From an uncultured bacterium (GTDB taxonomy: Bacteria > Patescibacteriota > Minisyncoccia > Phycocordibacterales > CAWITU01), in NCBI GenBank assembly GCA_903958115.1, contig CAJBRS010000074.1, forward strand, positions 1-5,850: a DNA stretch of 5,850 nucleotides, read 5' to 3'. The position numbers and the translations under genes are program-made. Below the pieces are notes generated by a model. That model ran no database searches, was not told where the DNA came from, and saw nothing but the letters and a program-made list of their open reading frames with translations. Shown here piece after piece: positions 1-5,623 of this stretch (its first letter is position 1; each line of letters starts with the position of its first letter).

Positions 1-79
1 GTTGATGTTGGCTTCTGACGTCGCTGGATGGATTGGTGTCGACAGACTTCTAAATCGCTTTTTTAAGCGTCATGGATAA
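1..79 (+). CDS. 3' end of an upstream gene, possibly a DoxX-like membrane protein (partial)
   Basis: An open frame enters from the left edge (first full codon at 2) and runs 25 codons to TAA at 77-79. The visible tail includes SDVAGWIGVDRLLNRFF followed by a basic end (KRHG). The pattern of Gly, then G-x-D-R-hydrophobic, then a short charged end resembles the C-terminus of DoxX-family small membrane proteins, which often end with a 'GLDRxL' segment. That match is from memory and rests on few residues, so the family is only a suggestion. The frame overlaps the msrA start by 8 bp, which points to co-transcription and translational coupling with msrA. If it is DoxX-like, a quinone- or thiol-linked redox role beside MsrA/MsrB would make sense, but this is inference. 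The coding status is supported mainly by the tight overlap. Confidence 0.5.
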   Translation, partial: LMLASDVAGWIGVDRLLNRFFKRHG

Positions 80-620
80 TTTTAAAAAAGAAGTAGCAGT
101 TTTTGGTGGAGGGTGTTTTTGGTGTACTGAAGCCGTTTTTAAAATGATGAAAGGGGTATCCTCTGTTCTTCCTGGGTATTCTGGTGGAGTAAAAGTTAAT
201 CCGACTTATGATGAAGTCTGTACTGGAAAAACCGGTCATGCCGAGGTGGTTCGGATTGAGTATGATCCCTTGAAAATAAGGTACGAAGATTTACTAACTG
301 TATTTTTTGGTAGTCATGACCCGACAACTTTGAACAGACAGGGAAACGATGTGGGAACACAATATCGCTCAGTCATTTTTTACACAACTTCCACACAAAG
401 AGAGATTGCGGAAAAATTCATTCTTGATATCAATAGTTCGACGGAGGGTGGTCAGAGAATTGTGACAGATGTAGTTCCGCTTGATGTTTTTTATGAGTCA
501 GAAAATTATCATCATGATTATTTTGCTAGCCACCCAGATAATCCTTATTGTGAGGTCATTATTAATCCTAAATTAGAAAAAGTGCAGAAAAATTTTGCCA
601 ATCTATTAAAAAATTTATGA
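72..620 (+). CDS. msrA: Peptide-methionine (S)-S-oxide reductase MsrA
   Basis: MsrA reduces the S-epimer of methionine sulfoxide, free or in proteins, back to methionine, using thioredoxin-type reductant. The 182-aa protein has the family hallmarks in order: GCFWC at residues 14-18 with catalytic Cys15, GYSGG at 35-39, TGHAEVV at 54-60, FFGSHDPTTLNRQGNDVGTQYRS at about 78-100 (only the motif region is named), and YHHDYF at 146-151 followed by NPYC at 157-160. Glu58 and the tyrosines around 46 and 98 lie where the family places its active-site acid and substrate-binding residues. Cysteines are at 15, 18, 50 and 160, so Cys18 or Cys160 could resolve the sulfenic acid. There is no signal peptide, so it should be cytosolic. 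The length is normal for the core domain. The ATG at 72 lies inside the end of the preceding gene, with no Shine-Dalgarno motif visible. The TGA stop overlaps the msrB ATG (ATGA at 617-620). Confidence 0.97.
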   Translation: MDNFKKEVAVFGGGCFWCTEAVFKMMKGVSSVLPGYSGGVKVNPTYDEVCTGKTGHAEVVRIEYDPLKIRYEDLLTVFFGSHDPTTLNRQGNDVGTQYRSVIFYTTSTQREIAEKFILDINSSTEGGQRIVTDVVPLDVFYESENYHHDYFASHPDNPYCEVIINPKLEKVQKNFANLLKNL

Positions 621-985
621 ATAAAACAGAAGAAGAGTGGAAGAAAATTTTAACACCAGAACAGTATGAAGTAATGAGGCAAAAGGGAACAGAGGCACCA
701 TTTTCGGGGAAGCTTATCGAGGCTGATAAGGATGGAGTTTACAAGTGTTCTGCTTGTGGCAACCCGTTGTTTTCTGCTGACACAAAATTTGATTCGGGGA
801 CCGGCTGGCCAAGTTTTGATAAAGCATTGCCTGGTGCAGTCTCTGAAATTACAGACAACTCAGCCGGAATGAGTCGAACAGAAGTGGTTTGTTCGAAATG
901 TGGATCACATTTAGGCCATGTTTTTACTGATGGACCGACGGAGACGGGGTTACGCTACTGTCTAAATTCTGTTTGTCTGATTTAA
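617..985 (+). CDS. msrB: Peptide-methionine (R)-S-oxide reductase MsrB
   Basis: MsrB reduces the R-epimer of protein-bound methionine sulfoxide and complements MsrA. In the 122-aa product, two zinc-binding CxxC pairs are seen at Cys44/Cys47 (CSACG) and Cys92/Cys95 (CSKCG). GTGWPSF is at 61-67, SHLGHVFTDGP at 97-107, and the catalytic Cys115 sits in RYCLNS at 113-118. The resolving Cys found in some MsrBs in the GWPSF region (CGWPSF) is Thr62/Gly63 here. An unusual Cys120 follows, where most homologues have Ser or Ala (NSxSL). The protein stops two residues later (LI, TAA at 983-985), a few residues short of the usual charged tail. It starts on the ATG of an ATGA overlap with msrA, so the two are almost certainly translationally coupled. 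The last 62 bp overlap the antisense end of the glycosyltransferase gene. Function is sure; the exact C-terminus is less so. Confidence 0.95.
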   Translation: MNKTEEEWKKILTPEQYEVMRQKGTEAPFSGKLIEADKDGVYKCSACGNPLFSADTKFDSGTGWPSFDKALPGAVSEITDNSAGMSRTEVVCSKCGSHLGHVFTDGPTETGLRYCLNSVCLI

Positions 986-1664
986 CGATAATTTTCAAGA
1001 AGTGAAACAAATATATTAAAGTCAGGCGAATGACTCCCTTTTCCTGGAATCTTTTTGCTGAGGCTTCTACAAGTAAATTTCTATCGTAAAGTACTGTTCC
1101 AACTTTGATTAGTCTTTTTGCTGTACTGGTGTCGTCCCCATAAAATTCCAAGGATGTATCATAGCCACCCATTTTTTCTAGAGCAGTTCTTCTAATAAAG
1201 ACGTTGCCACCCATGACTGTCCCACCCAGTTTTAATTTCTGTAATATGTAATGTGTTATCTGTTGGACGTATTTGTGTATAAATAAATAGACTGCTCCAA
1301 ATATCACGCCATTGTCGTAGTAATGGTAAGGGCCACTCACGGCTACAGTGGATTCTTCTTTAAAAAGTGATGCTCCTTTTGAAATCCAATCTGGGCCAGG
1401 AAGACAGTCTGCATCTGTGTTTGCAATGATGTCGCCGGTAGCTTTCAAGTATCCAGCATTTCTGGCGTATTGAGAGCCTTTGCGAATTTCTTTGACTAGA
1501 GTAATAGGGAATGAGCTGGCTATCTCTGCGGTCTTGTCTTTACTACCATTGTCCACGACAATCACTTCGAATTCACCTTCATATTTTTGGGCAAGAGCTG
1601 CTTTGATAGCTCCGGCTATGAAACGTTCTTCGTTATAGGCTGGGATGACAATTGAGACTTTCAT
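924..1664 (-). CDS. Family 2 (GT-A fold) glycosyltransferase
   Basis: The 246-aa protein opens with the GT2 nucleotide-sugar-binding strand (KVSIVIPAYNEERFI, residues 2-16). VVDNGSKDKT follows at about 36-45, then a KGSQYARNAG helix at 62-71 and the metal-binding DxD motif as Asp84-Ala-Asp86 in NTDAD. The acceptor half carries GGNVFIRR at about residue 153 and an FYGDDTSTAKRL segment near 180, the place of the usual ED/DD catalytic-base motif. A hydrophobic stretch near the C-terminus (LTLIYLFHFLKII) suggests peripheral membrane attachment. It should transfer a sugar from a nucleotide donor to a lipid or polysaccharide acceptor in the cytoplasm; donor and acceptor cannot be read. The ATG overlaps the stop of the upstream VTT gene (ATGA on the minus strand, 1661-1664). 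The last roughly 20 codons lie opposite the 3' end of msrB and are rich in Ser/Pro/Val, unlike the rest, so this tail is probably non-essential. Confidence 0.9.
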   Translation of the reverse strand: MKVSIVIPAYNEERFIAGAIKAALAQKYEGEFEVIVVDNGSKDKTAEIASSFPITLVKEIRKGSQYARNAGYLKATGDIIANTDADCLPGPDWISKGASLFKEESTVAVSGPYHYYDNGVIFGAVYLFIHKYVQQITHYILQKLKLGGTVMGGNVFIRRTALEKMGGYDTSLEFYGDDTSTAKRLIKVGTVLYDRNLLVEASAKRFQEKGVIRLTLIYLFHFLKIIVKSDKQNLDSSVTPSPSVHQ

Positions 1665-2251
1665 AAGTGGTTTATTTTAGATTTTGCATAGTTGCTTAGT
1701 CTAAAAATAACAAAGTAAATTAAAGCTAATGTGATGACTATCAGACTAACGCGAAAGATGAGATTGTCTACGGTCGTATATAGTTGACCAAAGAAGAATC
1801 CAATAGCGACTAAAGATCCGGTAAAAACAATGTCACCAAGAATGTTCAGTATGATATATTTTTTGAATGGCACTTTCGACATGCCTGCGGTAAAGAGTAC
1901 CACGACTGCCAAACCAAAACCACTGGTCAATTTTGAAATTATCAATACAGGGCTGTGATATTTGTGGAACATTTTTTTTACTTTTTCGATTTCGTATTCT
2001 GTGATTCCTAGATATTTACCATAACGGGACACGAATTTGTGTCCTCTGTGATACCCAAGCCAGTATAAGATAGTGTCTCCTATAAAAATATTACTAAGTA
2101 CTATTATAATCCCAGCTATTATTGGATTGATTAAGCCAAAGCGCCCCAAGAATCCAGATATAAGACTCATGCTCTGCCCATTTAGGACGGCGAGAGGTAC
2201 GAGAATCAAATATCTGTATGTTATAAACAGGTGTATGAAGGAATTAGCCAT
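1661..2251 (-). CDS. DedA/VTT-domain integral membrane protein
   Basis: The 196-aa protein (197 if a TTG immediately upstream at 2254-2252 is the start) has about five hydrophobic segments. Numbered on the longer form, they lie near residues 13-35, 44-67, 103-125, 133-156 and 166-188. The order is typical of the DedA/VTT (SNARE-associated) family: an SGFLGRFGLINP loop, then GDTILYWLGYHRG at 59-71, then a soluble helix, then a TAGMSKVPFKKYIILNILGD segment. Family members include bacterial undecaprenyl-phosphate or phospholipid translocases. Several charged residues normally conserved in the family appear replaced: NGQ at 25-27 where relatives have EGP, Lys108 where FxxR is usual, and Gly114 where a second Arg is usual. 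I prefer the ATG at 2251 over the TTG because it is the standard start, although neither has a Shine-Dalgarno motif. A strong extended -10 lies 29-34 bp upstream. The coupled glycosyltransferase suggests lipid-linked sugar handling (inference). Confidence 0.88.
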   Translation of the reverse strand: MANSFIHLFITYRYLILVPLAVLNGQSMSLISGFLGRFGLINPIIAGIIIVLSNIFIGDTILYWLGYHRGHKFVSRYGKYLGITEYEIEKVKKMFHKYHSPVLIISKLTSGFGLAVVVLFTAGMSKVPFKKYIILNILGDIVFTGSLVAIGFFFGQLYTTVDNLIFRVSLIVITLALIYFVIFRLSNYAKSKINHL

Positions 2252-2279
2252 CAATTATAAATTAAATCTGAACCACATT

Positions 2280-2288
2280 ATTATATCA
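2280..2288 (-). promoter_or_regulatory. Extended -10 promoter for the VTT-glycosyltransferase pair
   Basis: Read on the minus strand, this is TGATATAAT: a perfect TATAAT -10 hexamer (2285-2280) preceded by the TGn extension (2288-2286). Transcription would start near 2273, giving a leader of roughly 22 nt before the ATG at 2251. No convincing -35 hexamer is seen at 17 bp, which extended -10 promoters do not need. The site sits in the only intergenic gap of the window facing the minus-strand genes. Confidence 0.6.
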
Positions 2289-2304
2289 CCAAACAAATGT
2301 GAGT

Positions 2305-2310
2305 TATACT
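2305..2310 (+). promoter_or_regulatory. Candidate -10 box for the ECF sigma operon
   Basis: TATACT matches the -10 consensus at 5 of 6 positions and ends 7 bp before the ATG at 2318. A start site at the usual distance would fall at or next to the A of the start codon, so the mRNA would be leaderless or nearly so. The only upstream candidate for a -35 is a poor TTATAT at 2281-2286 (18-bp spacer). No ECF-type GGAAC/GTC promoter was recognised, so autoregulation by the encoded sigma factor is not evident from sequence. Confidence 0.4.
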
Positions 2311-2317
2311 TAAGAGT

Positions 2318-2905
2318 ATGTCTAATATAGAGGAGAGTGATTCCGAACTTATTGCTAGATATCTTGAGGGTGGAGATGAGCAAGCTCTACAGCTTCTTGT
2401 CTCTAGACATCTTAAATCCATTTATAACTTTGCCTATTCTGTTGTTGGTGGTAAGAGTGAGGCAGATGATGTGACGCAAGAGGCCTTCGTTAAGATTTGG
2501 AAGAATTTAAAGAAATTTGATGGAGAGAAAAGTTTTAGAACCTGGGCTTTTAGTATTACGCGAAATGCTGCCATTGATTATCTAAGAAAGCGAAAAGCTA
2601 TTCCTTTTTCTTATTTTGACGATGAAAAGGATGGGCAGTTTGCCGAATCAATTAAAGATGAAGAGGCTGTCGCAGATGAACTCTTTGATCTGGCATATCA
2701 AGAGAAAGAGGTGGCCAAAGCTATCGATGGTTTGCCAAACATATATAGAGAGATTATCTCCTTAAAATTATCAGAGGACATGACTTTTGAGGAAATGGCT
2801 GAAATTATGGGGGAGTCGGTTAATACCATTAAAAGTCGGCACAGAAGGGGGGTACTTCTATTAAAGAAGTCTCTAGAGCCTTATATGCACCAAAATTACA
2901 AATAA
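2318..2905 (+). CDS. ECF-type RNA polymerase sigma factor (sigma-70 family, RpoE-like)
   Basis: The 195-aa protein has only regions 2 and 4 of sigma-70, the layout of extracytoplasmic-function sigma factors. Region 2 spans about residues 23-93. It contains the core-binding DDVTQEAFVKIWKNL (50-64), then FRTWAFSITRNAAIDYLRKRK (73-93, region 2.3/2.4), which melts and reads the -10 element. A 40-residue linker (about 97-135) is very acidic. Region 4 follows: LPNIYREIISLKLSEDM (139-155), then the helix-turn-helix FEEMAEIMGESVNTIKSRHRR (157-177), which reads the -35. Length is normal. It begins an operon-like run with a small membrane protein 15 bp downstream, the usual position of an anti-sigma factor. 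No extra C-terminal domain is present. Its regulon cannot be read; control of the downstream export genes is the likely but unproven role. Confidence 0.95.
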   Translation: MSNIEESDSELIARYLEGGDEQALQLLVSRHLKSIYNFAYSVVGGKSEADDVTQEAFVKIWKNLKKFDGEKSFRTWAFSITRNAAIDYLRKRKAIPFSYFDDEKDGQFAESIKDEEAVADELFDLAYQEKEVAKAIDGLPNIYREIISLKLSEDMTFEEMAEIMGESVNTIKSRHRRGVLLLKKSLEPYMHQNYK

Positions 2906-2920
2906 CGACGTAATACAAAT

Positions 2921-3325
2921 ATGAACCACTTAATAGCTCATGAACCTAGTCAAGATCTGGAAGACTTAATCATGAAGAGAATAATAGAAGAAGAAAGGAA
3001 GAGAGCTGTTCGTGGTGTCTCAATTTTTTCTGTGTTTTCTATAGCTTCTCTTTGGGGATCTATTAGTTTGGGTGGGTATCTGTGGAGTAATTTTTATGCC
3101 TCTGGTTTCTTTCAATTTGCTTCCTTAGTTTTCTCTGATTGGTCTGTTGTGCTGTCTCATGGAAGTAATTTTATGTTGTCACTAGCTGAGTCTTTCCCGG
3201 TAATAGAACTTTCCATCTTCTTGGCTGCTGTCGTCGCTTCTTTTTGGAGTGTTTCCTATTTTATGGCTGATTTTAAAATTATTAGAACACGTCGCCCTAT
3301 TTCGGGTGCATTATTAGTAGCTTAA
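2921..3325 (+). CDS. Small membrane protein, putative anti-sigma factor
   Basis: I do not recognise a named family. The 134-aa product has a short cytoplasmic-type N-terminus with a charged helix (LEDLIMKRIIEEERKRA, 13-29). A hydrophobic segment follows at about 33-55, then a less hydrophobic aromatic stretch (58-90) and a clear second membrane segment at about 93-115. It ends in a basic tail (KIIRTRR near 119-125). Basic residues flank both main segments on the same side, consistent with both ends in the cytoplasm. Anti-sigma factors commonly bind their ECF partner through a short N-terminal helical domain and cross the membrane next to it, and this gene directly follows the sigma gene. It lacks the zinc-binding HxxxCxxC motif of the ZAS class, in fact any cysteine. 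The role is inferred mainly from position. The ATG at 2921 has no Shine-Dalgarno motif. Confidence 0.72.
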   Translation: MNHLIAHEPSQDLEDLIMKRIIEEERKRAVRGVSIFSVFSIASLWGSISLGGYLWSNFYASGFFQFASLVFSDWSVVLSHGSNFMLSLAESFPVIELSIFLAAVVASFWSVSYFMADFKIIRTRRPISGALLVA

Positions 3326-3331
3326 TTAATT

Positions 3332-3799
3332 ATGACAAAAAATTTCATTCATTCGGAGACTTTTAAAAAGATCATCATTAGCCTTATCATCGCTATTGCT
3401 GTGTTGGTAGTTTTCCGTGTTGGTATGGTTGTTGGTTTTAGACAGGCATCTTTTTCCTATCAGTGGGGTGAAAATTATTATCATAACTTTGCCGGTCCAC
3501 GGCCAGGGATTTTGGGTGAGTTTGCTCCTGGTCATGAATTTATGGAATCTCATGGTACCTTTGGCACCATTATCAAAATTGATCCGTCAGACCTTGTTGT
3601 TAGAGATCAGTTTGGTAGCGAAGAGATTATCAATGTTTCTTCTAGTACCGTCATGAGGAATCATCAAAATTTGGTTACATTAAAAGATCTAAAATTAGAT
3701 GATGGCATTGTTGTAATCGGCGAGCCTGCTGCATCTGGCACTATTGAAGCTAGTCTAATTAGAGTTTTACCACCACTTCCTTCTAATCCTTCTAAATAA
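3332..3799 (+). CDS. Single-pass membrane protein with DUF5666-like beta domain
   Basis: The 155-aa protein has a short basic N-terminus, one strong membrane segment at about 14-36, an aromatic and Pro/Gly-rich linker (40-72), and then a beta-rich domain at about 74-147. That domain reads GTFGTIIKID (75-84), LVVRDQFGSEEIINVSSST (88-106), LKDLKLDDGIVVIGEP (about 117-132) and IEASLIRVLPP. The pattern is G-x-V, an 'x-V-x-D/x-x-G' hairpin, S/T-T-x-hydrophobic, 'dL-x-x-G-x-V-x-V-x-G' and 'i-A-x-x-I'. It is what I know from DUF5666, a small OB-like domain in secreted or membrane-anchored bacterial proteins. The N-in topology puts the domain outside the membrane. It starts 6 bp after the putative anti-sigma gene and lies 14 bp before the adaptor gene, so it is probably an accessory or sensor protein of the same envelope module. 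The exact biochemical function is unknown. Confidence 0.8.
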   Translation: MTKNFIHSETFKKIIISLIIAIAVLVVFRVGMVVGFRQASFSYQWGENYYHNFAGPRPGILGEFAPGHEFMESHGTFGTIIKIDPSDLVVRDQFGSEEIINVSSSTVMRNHQNLVTLKDLKLDDGIVVIGEPAASGTIEASLIRVLPPLPSNPSK

Positions 3800-3813
3800 T
3801 TAAAACTCTAAAA

Positions 3814-5622
3814 ATGAAACTAAAAAATTATTTTAAAAATATTCGTGGTTATATTGTTAAACACAAAATCATAAGCGGGTTAGTAGCGGTTATCATCGTT
3901 GTTGGTGGCTATTATCTCTACAATTCTACAAAGAGTTCTGGCCCGACGTCCTATGTTTTAGCATCCGTCTCTCGAGATACGGTGGTGGAGTCGGTCTCTG
4001 CTACAGGGCAAGTTTCTGCAGAAAGTCAGGTGAATGTAAATCCACAGGGCTCTGGGCAGGTCATCTCTGTTAATGTTTCTAACGGCGATAATGTTTCAGC
4101 TGGTCAGACGATTGCTGTTTTGGACGAGAGGAATCAGCTTGTGGCGCTTGATCAGGCGAGGGCTGGTTTAAAAAGTGCTCAAGCAAATTATGACAGCGTT
4201 GTTGCGGGTGCTTCATCACAGACTATTGCTGTAAGTCAGGCTTCTCTTGATTCTGCGAAGCTTGCTCTTAGCAACGCTAACCAAAATGTTATTGATAAAC
4301 TAAACAATGCCTATAATAGTGCATATAACGCTATAGAAAACACTGCCGATCAGTTCTTTTCTAATTCTCAAGGTCTTGCCCCTCAATTTTTCTTGTCTGG
4401 ATATGTTTTAAATAATCAACAATTAGAAATTCAGCTCGGTAGTGAGAGAGCTTCAACTGGAATCTTGTTATCAAAATGGAAAAATGACCTATCTTCTTTG
4501 AACCAAAATTCAGATATGAGCGCCGCTCTTAAAGAGGGAAATTCTAATCTGAATAGTATCGGGAGTTTTTTGGATGATTTAAATCTTGCTCTTAATTCGT
4601 ATACTTTTGGATCAGGTGTTTCTTCTACTAATTCTTCAAACTCTAATTCTGGTTCAGGATCAAATAGTAGTGGAAGCGGTTCAAACTCTAATCTGGCAAA
4701 TTATCAGTCATCTGTTTCTTCTGCTAGGTCCAACATTAACTCAAGCATAAGTAATCTATTATCTGCCTCACAATCTATTCAATCCGCACAGATTTCATTG
4801 GAGCAGAGTCAGGCTTCATTTAATCTGCAAGTAGCTCCTGCTGCTACGAGTAGCGTGGCTTCTGCAGAGGCTTCTCTCGAAAACGCTAAAGCTACCCTAA
4901 ATACAGCGGAAAACAATTATCAAAATAATATTATCACGGCTCCTTTTGACGGAATCATCGGAGCCCTTTCTATTCAGAGAGGACAACAAGTCAGTGCAGG
5001 TACAGCTGTGGCAACTGTTTTGACTAATCAAAAAATCGCTAACGTCACTCTTAATGAAGTTGACGCCGCAAAAATTAAATTAGGAGATCCTGCAACACTC
5101 ACTTTTGATGCTATACCTGATCTGACGATTGCTGGAAAAGTAGCAGAGGTTGACCCTGTGGGGACTGTTACTTCTGGGGTAGTAAATTACAGCATCAAAA
5201 TTGCTTTTGCTACTCAGGATAGTCGTATTAAACCAAGTATGAGTGTGTCAGCAGCCATCGTCAGCAATGTCAGTCAAAATACTTTAGTTGTACCTAACTC
5301 TGCCATAAAGACTCAAGGTACTTCCACATATGTTTTGGTGGCTAATGGCGAAGAGGCGAGTTCAACGACCTCTACTATTGCGGGGGCAGTTACTCTAGCT
5401 AATACTCCTGTCGCTACGGTAGTTCAAACAGGTCTTTCAAACGATACAGAGACAGAGATAGTCAGTGGTCTCAATGAGGGAGATAGAGTGGTCACTCAAA
5501 CAATCTCAAGCGGAACAACTAAAACGACTACAGCCCAAAGTGGATTGAGCTTGCTTGGAGGGTCTCGTTCTGGAGGTGGTGCTACGGGCGCTCTTCGTGG
5601 TGCTAGTGCGCCAGGTAGATAA
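3814..5622 (+). CDS. HlyD/MacA-like membrane fusion (periplasmic adaptor) protein
   Basis: Adaptor subunit of an ABC exporter, anchored in the membrane with most of the protein outside. In the 602-aa product a basic N-terminus and one membrane segment (about 19-37) precede the first lipoyl/barrel-sandwich half (65-104, with GSGQVISVNVSNGDNVSAGQ at 79-98). A long alpha-hairpin region follows at about 107-370. The second lipoyl half starts at APFDGIIG (376-383) and continues to RGQQVSAGT (389-397). Next are a beta-barrel (about 408-490) and a membrane-proximal domain opening with LVVPNSAIK (491-499). MacA-type proteins are usually near 370-400 aa. The extra length lies in the hairpin, which includes a Ser/Asn/Gly-only stretch at 270-293, and in a Gly/Ser/Arg-rich tail at 576-602. 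No lipobox is present. The ABC ATPase gene begins 1 bp after its stop. Family is sure; substrate is unknown. Confidence 0.93.
   Translation: MKLKNYFKNIRGYIVKHKIISGLVAVIIVVGGYYLYNSTKSSGPTSYVLASVSRDTVVESVSATGQVSAESQVNVNPQGSGQVISVNVSNGDNVSAGQTIAVLDERNQLVALDQARAGLKSAQANYDSVVAGASSQTIAVSQASLDSAKLALSNANQNVIDKLNNAYNSAYNAIENTADQFFSNSQGLAPQFFLSGYVLNNQQLEIQLGSERASTGILLSKWKNDLSSLNQNSDMSAALKEGNSNLNSIGSFLDDLNLALNSYTFGSGVSSTNSSNSNSGSGSNSSGSGSNSNLANYQSSVSSARSNINSSISNLLSASQSIQSAQISLEQSQASFNLQVAPAATSSVASAEASLENAKATLNTAENNYQNNIITAPFDGIIGALSIQRGQQVSAGTAVATVLTNQKIANVTLNEVDAAKIKLGDPATLTFDAIPDLTIAGKVAEVDPVGTVTSGVVNYSIKIAFATQDSRIKPSMSVSAAIVSNVSQNTLVVPNSAIKTQGTSTYVLVANGEEASSTTSTIAGAVTLANTPVATVVQTGLSNDTETEIVSGLNEGDRVVTQTISSGTTKTTTAQSGLSLLGGSRSGGGATGALRGASAPGR
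4635..4692 (+). repeat. 13-bp in-frame direct repeat inside the low-complexity insert
   Basis: TTCAAACTCTAAT occurs at 4635-4647 and again at 4680-4692, an offset of 45 bp (15 codons), so both copies are read in the same frame as Ser-Asn-Ser-Asn (275-278 and 290-293). Each is followed by a near-match (TCTGG or CTGG). The repeats bracket a Ser/Gly-rich segment of the adaptor. This looks like a product of slippage or duplication in a flexible linker, so its length probably varies between strains (inference). Confidence 0.75.
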
Positions 5623-5623
5623 T

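Noticed and set aside
970..1010. Bidirectional terminator between msrB and the glycosyltransferase
   Set aside because: Only a weak TTTGT/ACAAA pairing with no GC-rich stem or T-run, and the region is coding on the minus strand.
2266..2300. Possible ECF-type promoter (GAAC-like box then GTG) ahead of the sigma gene
   Set aside because: Only a partial -35 match (TGAACC) and no proper -10 at 16-17 bp; not better than chance in AT-rich sequence.
2307..2318. Short inverted repeat TACT-TAAG-AGTA near the sigma start
   Set aside because: Four-base arms with a palindromic centre are too short and common here to call an operator.
2073..2330. 85-codon plus-strand open frame across the VTT gene start
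   Set aside because: It lies antisense to a well-supported membrane-protein gene and runs through the promoter region; its product looks like random sequence.
3326..3553. 75-codon minus-strand open frame
   Set aside because: It is antisense to the DUF5666-like gene, whose frame has a clear membrane helix and domain pattern.
3417..3656. 79-codon plus-strand open frame in another frame
   Set aside because: It is nested in the DUF5666-like gene without start context or recognisable domain.
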